A stretch of 64,000 bases of DNA. It comes from Paraburkholderia bannensis NBRC 103871 (GTDB taxonomy: Bacteria; Pseudomonadota; Gammaproteobacteria; Burkholderiales; Burkholderiaceae). Positions 9,717-22,283 of the stretch are shown here, piece by piece; position 1 is the first letter of the stretch, and every line of letters starts with the position of its first letter. Where the stretch lies: NCBI RefSeq assembly GCF_000685015.1, contig NZ_BAYA01000004.1, positions 310,001 through 374,000 on the forward strand. Direction: 5' to 3'. The notes under the pieces were generated by a model. It was given only the letters and a program-made list of their open reading frames with translations, did no database searches and was not told the DNA's origin. Made by a program: the position numbers and the translations under genes.

Positions 9717-10937
9717 ATGCTCGCTCCCTTACCGCTGTCTACCGACGAATCCGGCGCGTGGTTGCGCCTTGCTCACGCGCGCGGTCTCAAGCCCGTGGCG
9801 CTGCGGGCGTTGCTTGGCGCTTTCGGCTTGCCGCAGCGGGTGCTGGCTCAGACATTCGAGGCGCTTGCGGCAGTCGCTGGAACCCAAGCCGCGCACGCCG
9901 CGCTCGCGCCGCAGCCCGCCGGTTTCGGCCAGCAGCTGGCCGACTTGCAGGCGTGGTGCGCGTTGCCGGGCAACGCCTTGATCACGCTCGCCGATCCTGC
10001 CTACCCGCCGCGGTTGCTGACGATGACGGATCCGCCAGCGCTGCTCTACGTGAAGGGTCGGATCGAGCTGCTGCACGCGCGCAGCGTGGCCGTCGTCGGC
10101 AGTCGCAGCGCCACGCCGCAGGCGCTGGATGACGCACGCCGCTTCGCGAGCGCGTTCGCGGCGGCGGGCCTCGCGGTCGTGTCCGGTCTTGCGCTGGGCG
10201 TGGACGGTGCGGCGCACGAGGGCGCACTGGACGAACGCGGCGGCACCGTCGCGGTAATCGGCACCGGCGCCGATCTCGTCTATCCGGCCGCGAATCGCCC
10301 GCTCGCGCTAAAGATCGCCGCGCTGGGCGCGATCCTCAGCGAATGGCCGCTGGGCACGCCCGCGCGCTCCGCCAATTTCCCGCAGCGCAACCGCGTGATC
10401 TCGGCGCTCGTGGAAGGCGTGATCGTGGTCGAGGCCGCCATGCGCTCGGGCTCGCTCATCACCGCGCGCCTTGCCAATGAAATGGGGCGCGACGTGTTCG
10501 CGCTGCCTGGCTCGATTCACGCGCCGCTTTCGCGGGGGTGCCATCGGCTCATCAAGGAAGGGGCGCAACTGGTCGAGACGCCTGAGGAGGTGCTCGAAGC
10601 GCTAGGCCTGGCGGCACAAGCAACGCAACCGGCGCAATCGCCGCAGGCCGTGCCCTCGCAGCGAACAGGTTCTGCAACGCGCAGACGCAGCACCAGGGAC
10701 GAACAGACGCTACCGCTTGCGCTCGATTCACCCTCGGCAACAAACCCGCCCACGCTCGAACCTCAAGCCCAGGCCCTGCTCGCCGCGCTGGGCCACGCCC
10801 CCGCGACGCTTGAAATCCTCGCCCAGCGCACCGACATGGCCGAAGCGGTGTTGCAGGCCACGCTGCTGCGGCTCGAACTGGCCGGTCACGTGAGCGCGCT
10901 GCCGGGTGGACGCTTCATGCGGGCGTCCCGCCGCTAG
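9717..10937 (+). CDS. dprA: DNA-processing protein DprA (Smf)
   Basis: Loads RecA onto incoming single-stranded DNA during natural transformation. From the ATG at 9717 (MLAPLPLSTDESGAWLRL) it has 406 aa. An N-terminal SAM-like region (about 10-80) is followed by the Rossmann-like DprA core with VAVVGSR, SGLALGVDGAAHEGAL, GTGADLVYPAANR and FPQRNRVISAL. A linker of low complexity and a C-terminal winged-helix (about 350-400) follow. The frame stays open 127 codons further upstream, but that part has no family match. Confidence 0.92.
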   Translation: MLAPLPLSTDESGAWLRLAHARGLKPVALRALLGAFGLPQRVLAQTFEALAAVAGTQAAHAALAPQPAGFGQQLADLQAWCALPGNALITLADPAYPPRLLTMTDPPALLYVKGRIELLHARSVAVVGSRSATPQALDDARRFASAFAAAGLAVVSGLALGVDGAAHEGALDERGGTVAVIGTGADLVYPAANRPLALKIAALGAILSEWPLGTPARSANFPQRNRVISALVEGVIVVEAAMRSGSLITARLANEMGRDVFALPGSIHAPLSRGCHRLIKEGAQLVETPEEVLEALGLAAQATQPAQSPQAVPSQRTGSATRRRSTRDEQTLPLALDSPSATNPPTLEPQAQALLAALGHAPATLEILAQRTDMAEAVLQATLLRLELAGHVSALPGGRFMRASRR

Positions 10938-11016
10938 TGCGCCGCCGTGTTACATTCGCGCCAAATGCACCATGTGCAACGCCGATTCTATATAGAAGAG
11001 ACCGCAAGGAACGACC

Positions 11017-11394
11017 ATGCCCGCGCTTGACCTCGACACCGACGCCGACCAGATCGCCGAGCGCGTCAGCGACCGCGACACGCTGTTCGTCGCGTGCCTG
11101 TGCGCGCAGTGGTGCGGCACCTGTCGCGACTATCGGGCGACCTTCGACCGGATCGCGGAAGCGCATCCGGAAATCTGCTTCGCCTACATCGATATCGAGA
11201 CGCACGCCGACCGCTTCGACGACCTCGACGTGGAGAACTTCCCCACGATCCTGATTGAAGACAGCAAGGCCACACGCTTTTTCGGCACGGTGCTGCCGCA
11301 CGCCGCCGTGGTCGAGCGCATGCTCGCCGACCTGACGGCGCTGCCAGGCGTGGCCGATGCGCCCAAGCTGCGGCCCGCGCTGCTCGAAGCCTGA
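11017..11394 (+). CDS. Thioredoxin-like protein with CGTC active site
   Basis: A 125-aa cytoplasmic protein with a thioredoxin fold. The redox motif WCGTC lies at about residues 33-37, followed by FDRIAEAHPEICFAYIDIETHAD and the cis-Pro region NFPTILI. There is no signal peptide. A thioredoxin-like gene beside dprA and topB is common in Burkholderia genomes. It probably handles disulfide exchange, but the partner is unknown. Confidence 0.82.
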   Translation: MPALDLDTDADQIAERVSDRDTLFVACLCAQWCGTCRDYRATFDRIAEAHPEICFAYIDIETHADRFDDLDVENFPTILIEDSKATRFFGTVLPHAAVVERMLADLTALPGVADAPKLRPALLEA

Positions 11395-11699
11395 AACCCA
11401 CACGGGCGAAGCCTGTCGAACCCCGGAAGCCAGATCAAGCCTGCCGTCGCCAGTCAGGCCCGTCCCGCTTGCCCGGCGGCGCGCAGCGCCTTTATGATTG
11501 GCGCCCTTACGAAAGCGCCAAATACGCCATCGATACCGGTTAGCGCACCGCCCGGCCGATGACAAGAAAATCGCCGTCCGCGCGCCATGTGCTATAAAGC
11601 GGTCGTTAACGAGGCGCCCGACGGCGCGACGGCCACGCGGCCAATCCAGACGGCATAACCGCGGGGCGCCCACCCGGATACACCCACACACAACCAGTC
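11395..11699. other. Intergenic region upstream of topB
   Basis: About 305 bp with no convincing gene. It contains a hairpin TTGGCGC/GCGCCAA at 11498-11521 with no T run, perhaps a weak terminator for the thioredoxin gene, and should hold the topB promoter. Confidence 0.4.
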
Positions 11700-14363
<2,664 letters not shown>

Positions 14364-14384
14364 TTCCGGCCTGACGCGATAAAC

Positions 14385-14422
14385 AAAAAGGCGCAGCTTC
14401 TTTCGAAGCTGCGCTTTTTTTC
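14385..14422. terminator. Bidirectional terminator between topB and the LysR gene
   Basis: The stem GCGCAGCTTC / GAAGCTGCGC is flanked by A-rich and T-rich tracts on either side, so it can end both convergent transcripts. Confidence 0.9.
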
Positions 14423-14457
14423 GTCTGTCGTTGCGCCCTGGCGGCGCAAGATCGCAC

Positions 14458-15576
14458 TTAGAGCGGCGAAATCGCCGAAGTACGCGTGCGGCCCGTCGAC
14501 GCGCGACCAGCCTTGGGGGCGCGTTCGGTTTCGACGCTGCGGCTGGAATCGAGCAGCTCGGAGATCGGCTCCGCGCCGTCGAACGCTTCGGGCACGACCG
14601 GATGCGCCGCGCCATTCGCGCTCGCCATCGCGTCGGCCGGACGCGCCTGCCCGTCCTTGACCCACTGCTCGCCGAGCTGGCTGTTCGGCGTCTGGCTGAA
14701 ATGCTCGACCAGATGGTCGATGAACGTGCGAACCTTGGCCGGCAAATGGCGGCGGCTCGGGTACGCGACGTTGATCTCGACCTGCGGCAGGCGGTAGTCG
14801 CCCAGCAGACGCACCAGACGGCCGCGCGTCATGTCGCGCCCGATCAGGTAGCTCGGCAGGATCGCGATGCCCATGCCGAGCAGCGCGAACTGGCGCAGCA
14901 TTTCGGTGTTATTGGCCACGATCACGTTGCTCGGGCGCACGCGGATCTCGCCATCCGGCCCCGTGAACACGCGCTCGTCGCCCCAGTATTCCGAAGGCAG
15001 CGACAGCGACGGATGCTCCATCAGGTGCTCGGGACGCGTGGGCGTGCCGTGCTTTTCCAGATAGGCGGGCGTCGCGCACACGGTCATGCAACCGGTTGTC
15101 AGGCGGCGCGTGACGATGCTTGCGCTGCGCATCTGACGCGCGGTCACGACGCCCAGATCGAAGCCCTCTTCGACCAGATCGACCTGACGGTCGACCAGCG
15201 TGACGTCGGGAATCACCTGGGGATAGCGCTGCGTGTAGGTTTGCAGGACGGGCGCGAGATTGTGCAAGCCGAAGACCACCGGAGCGACGATGCGCAGCGT
15301 GCCTACGGGCTCGTGGTTGCGCGCCACGACCATCTGCTCGACGTCTTCCAGCTCATCGAGGATCTGGCGTGCGCGTTCGAGATAGACCTGACCGGATTCG
15401 GTGAGGGAAAGGCTGCGGGTCGTGCGGTTGAGCAGACGCGTGCCAAGCCGGCCTTCCAGGTCGGCGACGTGACGCGTTGCAACCGCATTGGAAATATCCA
15501 TCGCCGAAGCGGCCCGGGCGAAACTGCCGAGGTCCGCCACTTTGACGAATACTCGCATCGACTGCAAATGATCCAT
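14458..15576 (-). CDS. LysR-family transcriptional regulator with long C-terminal tail
   Basis: A 372-aa regulator. The N-terminal winged HTH (residues 1-60: FVKVADLGSFARAASAMDISNAVATRHVADLEGRLGTRLLNRTTRSLSLT region) and the periplasmic-binding-like effector domain (about 90-300) are typical. The last 70 residues, rich in Ala, Ser and Arg, exceed the usual length of about 300. The target is unknown. It faces pckG and no divergent partner is adjacent. Confidence 0.88.
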   Translation of the reverse strand: MDHLQSMRVFVKVADLGSFARAASAMDISNAVATRHVADLEGRLGTRLLNRTTRSLSLTESGQVYLERARQILDELEDVEQMVVARNHEPVGTLRIVAPVVFGLHNLAPVLQTYTQRYPQVIPDVTLVDRQVDLVEEGFDLGVVTARQMRSASIVTRRLTTGCMTVCATPAYLEKHGTPTRPEHLMEHPSLSLPSEYWGDERVFTGPDGEIRVRPSNVIVANNTEMLRQFALLGMGIAILPSYLIGRDMTRGRLVRLLGDYRLPQVEINVAYPSRRHLPAKVRTFIDHLVEHFSQTPNSQLGEQWVKDGQARPADAMASANGAAHPVVPEAFDGAEPISELLDSSRSVETERAPKAGRASTGRTRTSAISPL

Positions 15577-15944
15577 GAGACAACTCCTGCGTGTTACTTG
15601 TCCGCCGAAAACCGGCGGAGGAAACCGGGAATTCTCCTACGACATCGGAATTCGTGCAGAAGTTGCCTCCACTACGATGAATTTCATCAAAATTTTCGCT
15701 ACTGTCACCGAATATGAAGCTGCAGGTGGCTTATTGTTTCCCATGGCGAAACAATATTGCGCAATGCAGCGAAACGTCCGGGATTGATGCGAACAGAAAG
15801 CGCGCCTTTTCGACCGATTTTTTCGCCAGTTGCTGCAACCCTTAAATAAAAAAGGCCGCTCGGAGGCGGCCCTTTTTTCAAGTGACGCTCGAAAACCTGA
15901 CATTCTCAGTTAGTGAGCGCTCACATTATTGATCATCGCGGCAA
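15577..15944. other. Intergenic region between LysR gene start and pckG end
   Basis: About 370 bp that is more AT-rich than its flanks near 15,680-15,780. It should carry the LysR promoter, and it contains the pckG terminator listed separately. No gene is evident. Confidence 0.4.
15847..15878 (-). terminator. Terminator of pckG
   Basis: The inverted repeat AAAAAAGGCCGC / GCGGCCCTTTTTT lies 67 bp beyond the pckG stop on the reverse strand, a standard GC stem with T run. Confidence 0.85.
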
Positions 15945-17795
15945 TCAAAGACGTCCTTCCAGCGCGGTGCGTGCGTCGCGCAAAGCCTGCGGCAAGCCTT
16001 GCGCGAGCGTCTCGAACAGCTCCGTGTGCAGTGCGAGTTCCGCGCGCCAGGCTTCAGCATCGACGGAAATCACCTGGGCGAACTGCGCCGGCGTGAAATC
16101 CAGGCCGCGCCAGTCGAGGTCGTCGTAGCGCGGCGAGACACCGAACGCATGGCCCTCCCCTTCGGCCTGGCCTTCGATGCGGCGCACCATCCACTCCAGC
16201 ACGCGCATGTTTTCGCCGAAACCCGGCCACACGAACTTGCCGTCTTCGCCCTTGCGGAACCAGTTCACGCAGAAGATGCGCGGCAGCGTTGCGCCGCCCT
16301 GCGAGAGGCGTTCGCCGACCTTGAGCCAGTGCCCGAAGTAGTCGGCCATGTTGTAGCCGCAGAACGGCAGCATCGCGAACGGGTCGCGCCGCACCACGCC
16401 CTGCTGCCCGGCAGCGGCGGCCGTGGTTTCCGAGCCCATCGTCGCGGCCATGTAGACGCCTTCCGTCCAGTCGCGCGCCTCGGTCACGAGCGGCACCGTG
16501 GTCGAGCGGCGGCCGCCGAACAGGAACGCATCGATCGCCACGCCCTTGGGGTTCTCCCAATCGGGGTCGATCGACGGGCATTGCGAGGCGGGCGCCGTGA
16601 AGCGCGCGTTCGGATGTGCGGCCTTGCGGCCGGTTTCTTTGGCGACTTCCGGCGTCCAGTCGTTGCCCTGCCAGTCGATCAGATGCGCGGGCGGCGTGTC
16701 GGTCATGCCTTCCCACCAGACGTCGCCGTCGTCGGTCAGCGCGACGTTCGTGAAGATCACGTTCTCCTTGAGCGTCGCCATGGCGTTGAAGTTGGTCTTC
16801 TCGCTCGTGCCCGGCGCCACGCCAAAGTAGCCCGCTTCCGGATTGATCGCGTAGAGACGGCCATCGGCGCCCGGTTTGATCCAGGCGATATCGTCGCCGA
16901 TCGTGCTGATTTCCCAGCCGTTCATCGCGGCGGGCGGAATCAGCATGGCGAAGTTGGTCTTGCCGCACGCCGACGGGAACGCCGCCGCGACGTGGTACTT
17001 GCGCCCTTGCGGCGACTTCACGCCCAGAATCAGCATGTGCTCGGCGAGCCAGCCTTCGTCGCGGCCCATCGTCGACGCGATGCGCAGCGCAAAGCACTTC
17101 TTGCCGAGCAGCGCATTGCCGCCGTAACCCGAGCCATAGCTCCAGATCTCGCGCGTTTCCGGGAAGTGGACGATGTACTTGGTCTTGTTGCACGGCCACG
17201 GCACGTCCTGCTCGCCGGCCGCCAGCGGCGCGCCCACGCTGTGCACGCAGGGCACGAACTCGCCGTCTTCGCCGAGCACGTCGTACACGTCGCGCCCCAT
17301 GCGCGTCATGATGCGCATGTTCACGGCCACGTACGGGCTATCGGACAGCTCCACGCCGATGTGCGCGATCGGCGAGCCCAGCGGGCCCATCGAGAACGGC
17401 ACGACGTACATGGTGCGACCGCGCATCGAACCCGCGAACAGGCCGTCGAGCGTCGAGCGCATCTCCGCCGGCGCCATCCAGTTGTTGGTCGGGCCCGCAT
17501 CGTCCTTGTTCTGCGAGCAGATAAAGGTGCGATCCTCGACACGCGCGACGTCCGAGGGATCGGAGCAGGCGAGATACGAATTCGGGCGTTTCTGCGGATT
17601 CAGGCGGCGCATCGTGCCTGCATCGACCATCTGCTGGCACAGGCGGTCGTATTCCTCCTGCGAGCCGTCGCACCAGACGATGCGCTCCGGTTGGGTGTGC
17701 GCGGCAACGCTTTGCACCCATTCCACCAGTTTTCGGTGGCGAACCCAGGCCGGCGCCTGCGCGGCGGCCTGTGCGGGGAAATCGGGATGGTTCAT
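15945..17795 (-). CDS. pckG: Phosphoenolpyruvate carboxykinase (GTP)
   Basis: Converts oxaloacetate and GTP to phosphoenolpyruvate, the entry step of gluconeogenesis. At 616 aa it has the length of the GTP-dependent family. The P-loop [13 protein letters not shown] (about residues 275-287) contains the family's reactive Cys. Other signatures are [17 protein letters not shown], the metal region IGDDIAWI, and [11 protein letters not shown] near the C-terminus. ATP-type enzymes lack the ACGKTN form. The gene stands alone with its own terminator. Confidence 0.95.
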   Translation of the reverse strand: MNHPDFPAQAAAQAPAWVRHRKLVEWVQSVAAHTQPERIVWCDGSQEEYDRLCQQMVDAGTMRRLNPQKRPNSYLACSDPSDVARVEDRTFICSQNKDDAGPTNNWMAPAEMRSTLDGLFAGSMRGRTMYVVPFSMGPLGSPIAHIGVELSDSPYVAVNMRIMTRMGRDVYDVLGEDGEFVPCVHSVGAPLAAGEQDVPWPCNKTKYIVHFPETREIWSYGSGYGGNALLGKKCFALRIASTMGRDEGWLAEHMLILGVKSPQGRKYHVAAAFPSACGKTNFAMLIPPAAMNGWEISTIGDDIAWIKPGADGRLYAINPEAGYFGVAPGTSEKTNFNAMATLKENVIFTNVALTDDGDVWWEGMTDTPPAHLIDWQGNDWTPEVAKETGRKAAHPNARFTAPASQCPSIDPDWENPKGVAIDAFLFGGRRSTTVPLVTEARDWTEGVYMAATMGSETTAAAAGQQGVVRRDPFAMLPFCGYNMADYFGHWLKVGERLSQGGATLPRIFCVNWFRKGEDGKFVWPGFGENMRVLEWMVRRIEGQAEGEGHAFGVSPRYDDLDWRGLDFTPAQFAQVISVDAEAWRAELALHTELFETLAQGLPQALRDARTALEGRL

Positions 17796-18263
17796 CGATG
17801 TGTCTCCAACTGGGCTGATAAAAAATCGTTTCAGGCCCTTTCAACGCTGCTAGCGAGAGGCGCAACCGCCGCGAACCGGTGTCTTCCGCTGTATTTCGGA
17901 CACCCTGGTTAGCGTGGATGGGCAGGTCGTCAAGGCCTTATCAGCGAGGGTTCGCAACCGTCTGTAAAGCGGCTTGCATCGCGGCCCGTCAAACTGATAA
18001 AAGGGAAAAATTCTCGTTCAAACTGTTGCCAGCCGTATTGAGCGCCGTCGCACGGAACGCAAATTGAATACCCGTTTGTAATGGGATCTGCGAGTCTGCG
18101 CCGCGCGACAAAGCCTTCCCCATATTCATACCAGCCTGGCCGTTGCTGCATAGTGGGATAACCACCAGATGAACACCGTATTGCATTGCGTCGAACGGCC
18201 TCGCGAAATTGCTGCACCCCAGATTGCACCACCCGTTTTGCACCACCCTTTTCCCTTGCTGCC
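17796..18263. other. Divergent intergenic region pckG / dehydrogenase
   Basis: About 470 bp with no supported gene. It holds the divergent promoters of pckG and the dehydrogenase. Open frames through it have no recognisable domain. Confidence 0.4.
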
Positions 18264-19277
18264 ATGAAAATTGCCATCCTTGACGACTACCAGGACGCCG
18301 TCCGCAAGCTCGACTGCTTTGAACTGCTCGCCGATCACGAGGTCAAGGTCTTCAACAACACGGTGCGCGGCCTCGGCCAGCTCGCCAGCCGCCTCTCGGA
18401 AGTCGAAGCACTCGTCCTGATCCGCGAACGCACGCGCATCTCCTCGCAACTGCTCGACAAGCTCCCGCATCTGCGCATGATCAGCCAGACCGGCAAAGCC
18501 GGGCCGCACATCGATATCGCCGCCTGTTCGGAGCGCGGCATCGCCGTGCTGGAAGGCACCGGCTCGCCAGTCGCGCCCGCCGAGCTCACCTGGGCGCTCA
18601 TCATGGCCGCGCAGCGGCGCATCCCGCAGTACGTCGCCAACCTCAAGCAAGGCGCCTGGCAGCAGTCGGGGCTCAAGACCTCGGCCATGCCGCCGAATTT
18701 CGGCCTGGGCCAGGTGCTGCGCGGTCAGACGCTGGGCATCTGGGGCTACGGCAAGATCGGCCGCCTGGTCGCCGGCTACGGCAAGGCGTTCGGCATGCGC
18801 GTGCTGATCTGGGGCCGCGAGCACTCGCTCGAAGCCGCGCGCGCCGACGGCTATGAAGCCGCCGCGAGCCGCGAAGCGCTGTTCGAGGAAAGCGACATCC
18901 TCTCGCTGCATCTGCGCCTGCACGACGACACGCGCGGCATCGTCACGCAGGAAGACCTCCTGCGCATGAAGCCGACGTCGCTGCTCGTCAACACGAGCCG
19001 CGCGGAACTGCTGGAAGAAAACGCGCTGCTGGGCGCGCTGTCGCACAACCGCCCGGGCATGGTGGCGATCGACGTGTTCGAGAGCGAGCCGATCCTGCAG
19101 GGCTACAGCCTGCTGCGCATGGAGAACGTGATCTGCACGCCGCACATCGGCTATGTGGAGCGCGAGAGCTATGAGCTGTACTTCGGCGCGGCCTTCCGCA
19201 ATATCCTGGCGTTCGACGCGGGCGATCTTTCGCACGTGGCGAATCCGGACGCGCTGCAGGGCGGGCGTCGCAAGTAA
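18264..19277 (+). CDS. D-2-hydroxyacid dehydrogenase family protein
   Basis: NAD(P)-dependent oxidoreductase of 337 aa from the ATG at 18264. The Rossmann motif is LGIWGYGKIGRLVAGYG (about 145-161). Catalytic residues fit the family: Arg in NTSRAELL, Glu in DVFESEP and His in CTPHIGYVERESYE. It resembles the SerA/2-hydroxyacid group, but the substrate cannot be set from sequence. The longer frame upstream lacks homology. A strong terminator follows. Confidence 0.88.
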   Translation: MKIAILDDYQDAVRKLDCFELLADHEVKVFNNTVRGLGQLASRLSEVEALVLIRERTRISSQLLDKLPHLRMISQTGKAGPHIDIAACSERGIAVLEGTGSPVAPAELTWALIMAAQRRIPQYVANLKQGAWQQSGLKTSAMPPNFGLGQVLRGQTLGIWGYGKIGRLVAGYGKAFGMRVLIWGREHSLEAARADGYEAAASREALFEESDILSLHLRLHDDTRGIVTQEDLLRMKPTSLLVNTSRAELLEENALLGALSHNRPGMVAIDVFESEPILQGYSLLRMENVICTPHIGYVERESYELYFGAAFRNILAFDAGDLSHVANPDALQGGRRK

Positions 19278-19295
19278 GCGGCGCGTTGCCTGAAG

Positions 19296-19332
19296 AAAAA
19301 GGCGGCCCGGTTCACACCGGGCCGCCTTTTTT
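19296..19332. terminator. Bidirectional terminator between dehydrogenase and patatin genes
   Basis: The stem GGCGGCCCGG / CCGGGCCGCC is flanked by an A run and a T run, between two convergent genes. Confidence 0.9.
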
Positions 19333-19362
19333 CGTTTTGCTGCCAGCGTTTGCGCCTGGCTC

Positions 19363-20244
19363 TTACGCGTGCGCTGCCGCGTCCAGCACATCGGGCAAGC
19401 GCTCCAGAAAGCGCTGGCCGTCCTCGTAGCCGAGGTTGTAGGCGTGCTGCATCTGCTGCGGGCTCGTGTAATCCCAGCTCGAAATCGGCACCTTCGCCGA
19501 CGGCTGGATATAGAGACGCTGCTGCTCGCCGCCCGCCTGTGTGCGGTGCTTGACCACGAAAGTCTGCGGACGCGGATAGAGACGCGTGACCATCACCAGC
19601 ACGCGCCCGGGCGTATCGTCGAGCGCGCCCACGGGCACGTTGTCGACCATCCCGCCGTCGAGCACCGGGCGGCCGTTGCGGCGCAAGACCGGCGTAAAAG
19701 GCGGCGTGCACGACGATTGCAGGACGAGATCGGCAAGATCCTCGACGCGCTCGCAGGCCTGCGCCGTCACGAACTCCGGATAGAAGCCGAGCTTCTGGCC
19801 GAGCGTCGGATGCAGCGTCTTGCGGATATGCTTTTCGATGTTGTAGGCGATCAGCCCGGCCGCCACCGCGCTGCGCGCACCGAGCCAGCGCGGCACGTGC
19901 GACACGCCAATACGGATCTCGGGCGCGTCCTGCAACTTGCCGAACTGCGAACCGTAGATATCGAGCAGCGCCTGCCGATAGATGCGGTAGTGCGGAAACA
20001 CGGACTCGCTGCGCAGCAGGTTGCCCCAGTAGGCATTGCGCCGGTTGTGCTTGAGCGCTTCCTCGTAATAGCGCATGACCCACTGCGAATCGCGCGTATA
20101 GATCATGCAGGCGGTGGCCGCACCGGCCGATATGCCCGTAATCACGCGCGGACGGATCTGCAACTGCGGTTGCACCACGTCCCAGAAACCCGCCTGCCAC
20201 CAGCAGCGGTTGCCGCCGCCGGCGAAGACCACCTGATCGAACAT
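19363..20244 (-). CDS. Patatin-like phospholipase
   Basis: A 293-aa acyl hydrolase. The oxyanion region FAGGGNRCWWQAGF and the nucleophile elbow GISAGA (G-x-S-x-G, about residues 38-43) are at the N-terminus, and the catalytic Asp is in LDGGMVDNVPV (about 200). This Ser/Asp dyad defines patatins. No signal peptide is seen, so it likely acts in the cytoplasm or at the inner membrane face. The start at 20244 is 35 bp after the stop of the thioesterase gene, so the two may be co-transcribed. Confidence 0.88.
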   Translation of the reverse strand: MFDQVVFAGGGNRCWWQAGFWDVVQPQLQIRPRVITGISAGAATACMIYTRDSQWVMRYYEEALKHNRRNAYWGNLLRSESVFPHYRIYRQALLDIYGSQFGKLQDAPEIRIGVSHVPRWLGARSAVAAGLIAYNIEKHIRKTLHPTLGQKLGFYPEFVTAQACERVEDLADLVLQSSCTPPFTPVLRRNGRPVLDGGMVDNVPVGALDDTPGRVLVMVTRLYPRPQTFVVKHRTQAGGEQQRLYIQPSAKVPISSWDYTSPQQMQHAYNLGYEDGQRFLERLPDVLDAAAHA

Positions 20245-20279
20245 GTCCTTCGTCTCTTCCGAATGCCGAGTCTGATAGC

Positions 20280-20684
20280 TTAGTCGAGCAGCGCGTAAGT
20301 CGAGGTGGCGTGAACCGCCATCCGGCCGTCTTCGTCGTAGAGTTCTATTTCGCCGAAGACCAGATTGCGGCCCATGCGCAGCACGCGCGCCGTGACCGTC
20401 ACGTCGCCCTTGCGCACCGCGCGCATGAAGCTGGTGTTGAGCGCGACCGTGGTCATCGGCTTGAATTCGCCGAGCGCGGCGGAGATCGCGACGATCATCG
20501 CCGTATCGGCGGCCGCCATGAACACCTGGCCGCAGATCACGCCGCCCGCATGGCGCAATTCGCCGGAGAACGGCAGCCGCAGCGTGGCGTGCTCGTCCGT
20601 GACCTCGACCGGTTTCAAGCCGAGCGCTTTCACCCACGGCGCCAGCACGCGCTCGAGCAATGCGTCGATTGCCTTTTCGTCCAT
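20280..20684 (-). CDS. PaaI-family hotdog thioesterase
   Basis: A 134-aa hotdog-fold protein that probably hydrolyses acyl-CoA. The ATG at 20684 is preceded by an AGGAAG ribosome binding site. HAGGVICGQVFMAAADTAM carries the family pattern GGvxxGxxxxxxxDxA. The C-terminal strand pair RVLRMGRNLVFGEIELYDEDGRMAVHATSTYAL is typical. The frame is open upstream, but the SD favours this start. Confidence 0.88.
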   Translation of the reverse strand: MDEKAIDALLERVLAPWVKALGLKPVEVTDEHATLRLPFSGELRHAGGVICGQVFMAAADTAMIVAISAALGEFKPMTTVALNTSFMRAVRKGDVTVTARVLRMGRNLVFGEIELYDEDGRMAVHATSTYALLD

Positions 20685-20965
20685 CGCTTCCTGCCTGTCT
20701 CGTATCTTGTTGGGATGTGTGCCGCGCGGGCGGGGAGTCGCGCCACGCGGCGTGGCGACATGATACTGGCTGGGATCGGCAGGGATCGGCGAATTGCTGA
20801 TCAGGCAGGGAAAGTGGGGAGGATATTGGGGCTGGACTGGTGGTTTCGGAGCCTGCCCATGGGTCGTCACGATGGGTCGCCAAACCCCGTCCGAAGTTTT
20901 TTTAGGAAATTTGCGAAAAGGACTTGCCAAGTCTCAAAACGACAGGCATAATCTTTCTTCTGTTG

Positions 20966-21041
20966 GGGGCGTTAGCTCAGTTGGTAGAGCAGCGGACTCT
21001 TAATCCGTAGGTCGAGTGTTCGAGTCACTCACGCCCCACCA
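20966..21041 (+). tRNA. tRNA-Lys (CTT)
   Basis: A 76-nt cloverleaf with encoded CCA. The acceptor GGGGCGT/ACGCCCC is perfect, the D arm is GCTC/GAGC, and the anticodon loop CTCTTAA gives CTT (Lys, codon AAG). The T arm GAGTG/CACTC has loop TTCGAGT. Confidence 0.96.
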
Positions 21042-21054
21042 GCTAATTCATGTG

Positions 21055-21084
21055 AAAAGCCCGGTCGAAAGACCGGGCTTTTTG
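21055..21084 (+). terminator. Terminator of tRNA-Lys
   Basis: The stem AAGCCCGGTC / GACCGGGCTT with a GAAA loop region and a T run starts 14 bp after the tRNA. Confidence 0.9.
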
Positions 21085-21143
21085 CTTTTCTGCGTCCTGA
21101 TTTCTGCTTTCTTCGCTGGGTTCCCCTTGAACCCAGCGCGAAC

Positions 21144-21428
21144 TCAAATCGCAGCGGGCGCGTGAGCCTCCCTGCGCGAGCGCACCGTCATCTTTTCCAC
21201 CTTGCGGGTTTGCGGCATCCAGCGGCCAAGCGTCTGGAAGCCGTCGAGCTGGCGCAGCAGTGTGTCCACCGTCGTCAGTTGCACATGTGTCAGGTGATTC
21301 TGTCTGAGCAGCGCATGAAGACGGCGGCGCCAGTATTCGGGCCCCATCACCGGTTCCTCAAAGTCGCCCGCCAGCGATTGCGGCATTACGCGCGCAATGT
21401 GCGCGATTTCCTGTTCAACGAATGTCAT
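21144..21428 (-). CDS. Small conserved-looking protein of unknown function
   Basis: An ORF of 94 aa from the ATG at 21428, preceded by a G-rich Shine-Dalgarno stretch at good spacing. It is mostly helical and basic at the C-terminus (TRKVEKMTVRSRREAH). The middle contains EYWRRRLHALLRQNHLTHVQLTTVDTLLRQLD. I do not recognise a domain. Codon use matches the core chromosome, so I think it is a real Burkholderia gene. A GTG two codons upstream is an alternative start. Confidence 0.6.
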   Translation of the reverse strand: MTFVEQEIAHIARVMPQSLAGDFEEPVMGPEYWRRRLHALLRQNHLTHVQLTTVDTLLRQLDGFQTLGRWMPQTRKVEKMTVRSRREAHAPAAI

Positions 21429-21743
21429 GGCCACCCCCCGGTGTGTTTCGACGATTCGGCATCTATTCGACAGTGTTGCGAGCTCCGCCCGCCATACGAG
21501 TCCTACGCGCGTTTCTTATCGTATGACGTAACTGTAGGACTACCGGGAGGCTGCGCCAGCCTATTCGATCAGATAGGGGGAAATTGGGCCCTTTGCGGGT
21601 GGTTCGGGTACGCCCGATGCTCTGCGCGATCCGCCCACGGCCTTCAGGCATTGCGGCGCCCGTTTTCGGACTGCTCCGATAGGTCTTTTCTGACGGAAAT
21701 CAGATCATGAGGCATCTATCGCGCTATCCAAGAGACAGCAATC

Positions 21744-22061
21744 ATGCACGGGCACCCTACCGATAAACTCGTCGCCGGCTCGATCGTCGGCGGCATTCTT
21801 ACCGCACTACTGGTCGTTCTGATGGTCTGGCTCGACTTTCCGTCGGATCGCCATTACAGCGCGACTGTCCGGCTGGCCGTGCCGGCGCTCATCTCCGCGT
21901 GCCTGCTGTTCCCGCGTCCCCTGCTGCACCGGACTGTGCTGCGCGAGAAGCGCGACCCCAACCTGCTCGACGAAGATCTGAACCTGTTGCTGCTGGGCCG
22001 CGTGCTCGGACTGATCGGCGGCATCATCTTTGGCATTTCGCTCGCCTCCGAGATCCTTTGA
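21744..22061 (+). CDS. Small inner-membrane protein, unknown function
   Basis: A 105-aa protein with three hydrophobic segments: about residues 9-28 (VAGSIVGGILTALLVVLMVWL), 42-56 (LAVPALISACLLF) and 85-102 (LGLIGGIIFGISLASEI). A charged loop (REKRDPNLLDEDLN) separates the last two. No domain is recognised. Length and layout suggest a small membrane protein. Confidence 0.6.
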   Translation: MHGHPTDKLVAGSIVGGILTALLVVLMVWLDFPSDRHYSATVRLAVPALISACLLFPRPLLHRTVLREKRDPNLLDEDLNLLLLGRVLGLIGGIIFGISLASEIL

Positions 22062-22085
22062 GGATCGCGCAGGCGCGCGCCGCGT

Positions 22086-22283
22086 TCACAGGAACGGCTT
22101 GCCGTCCACCTGCTCATAGACGGGATTGCCGTCGTCATCCTCGAACACTTCGAGGTAATTGCGCGCGCCGCACAGCGGGCAGCGGAACAGCGGCCCCTGG
22201 CCTTCGTTCTTGATCACCACTTCGGTTTGTTCCCACGGGGTGCCGCACGACTGGTTGCGGCAGATGAAGGTTTCTTCGGACAT
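22086..22283 (-). CDS. Small zinc-ribbon protein
   Basis: A 65-aa protein. Cysteines at CRNQSC and CPLCG form a probable four-Cys zinc ribbon. The acidic tail VFEDDDGNPVYEQVDGKPFL ends it. Such single-ribbon proteins are often of unknown function. A start ATG follows a plausible AGGAGA site. Confidence 0.65.
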   Translation of the reverse strand: MSEETFICRNQSCGTPWEQTEVVIKNEGQGPLFRCPLCGARNYLEVFEDDDGNPVYEQVDGKPFL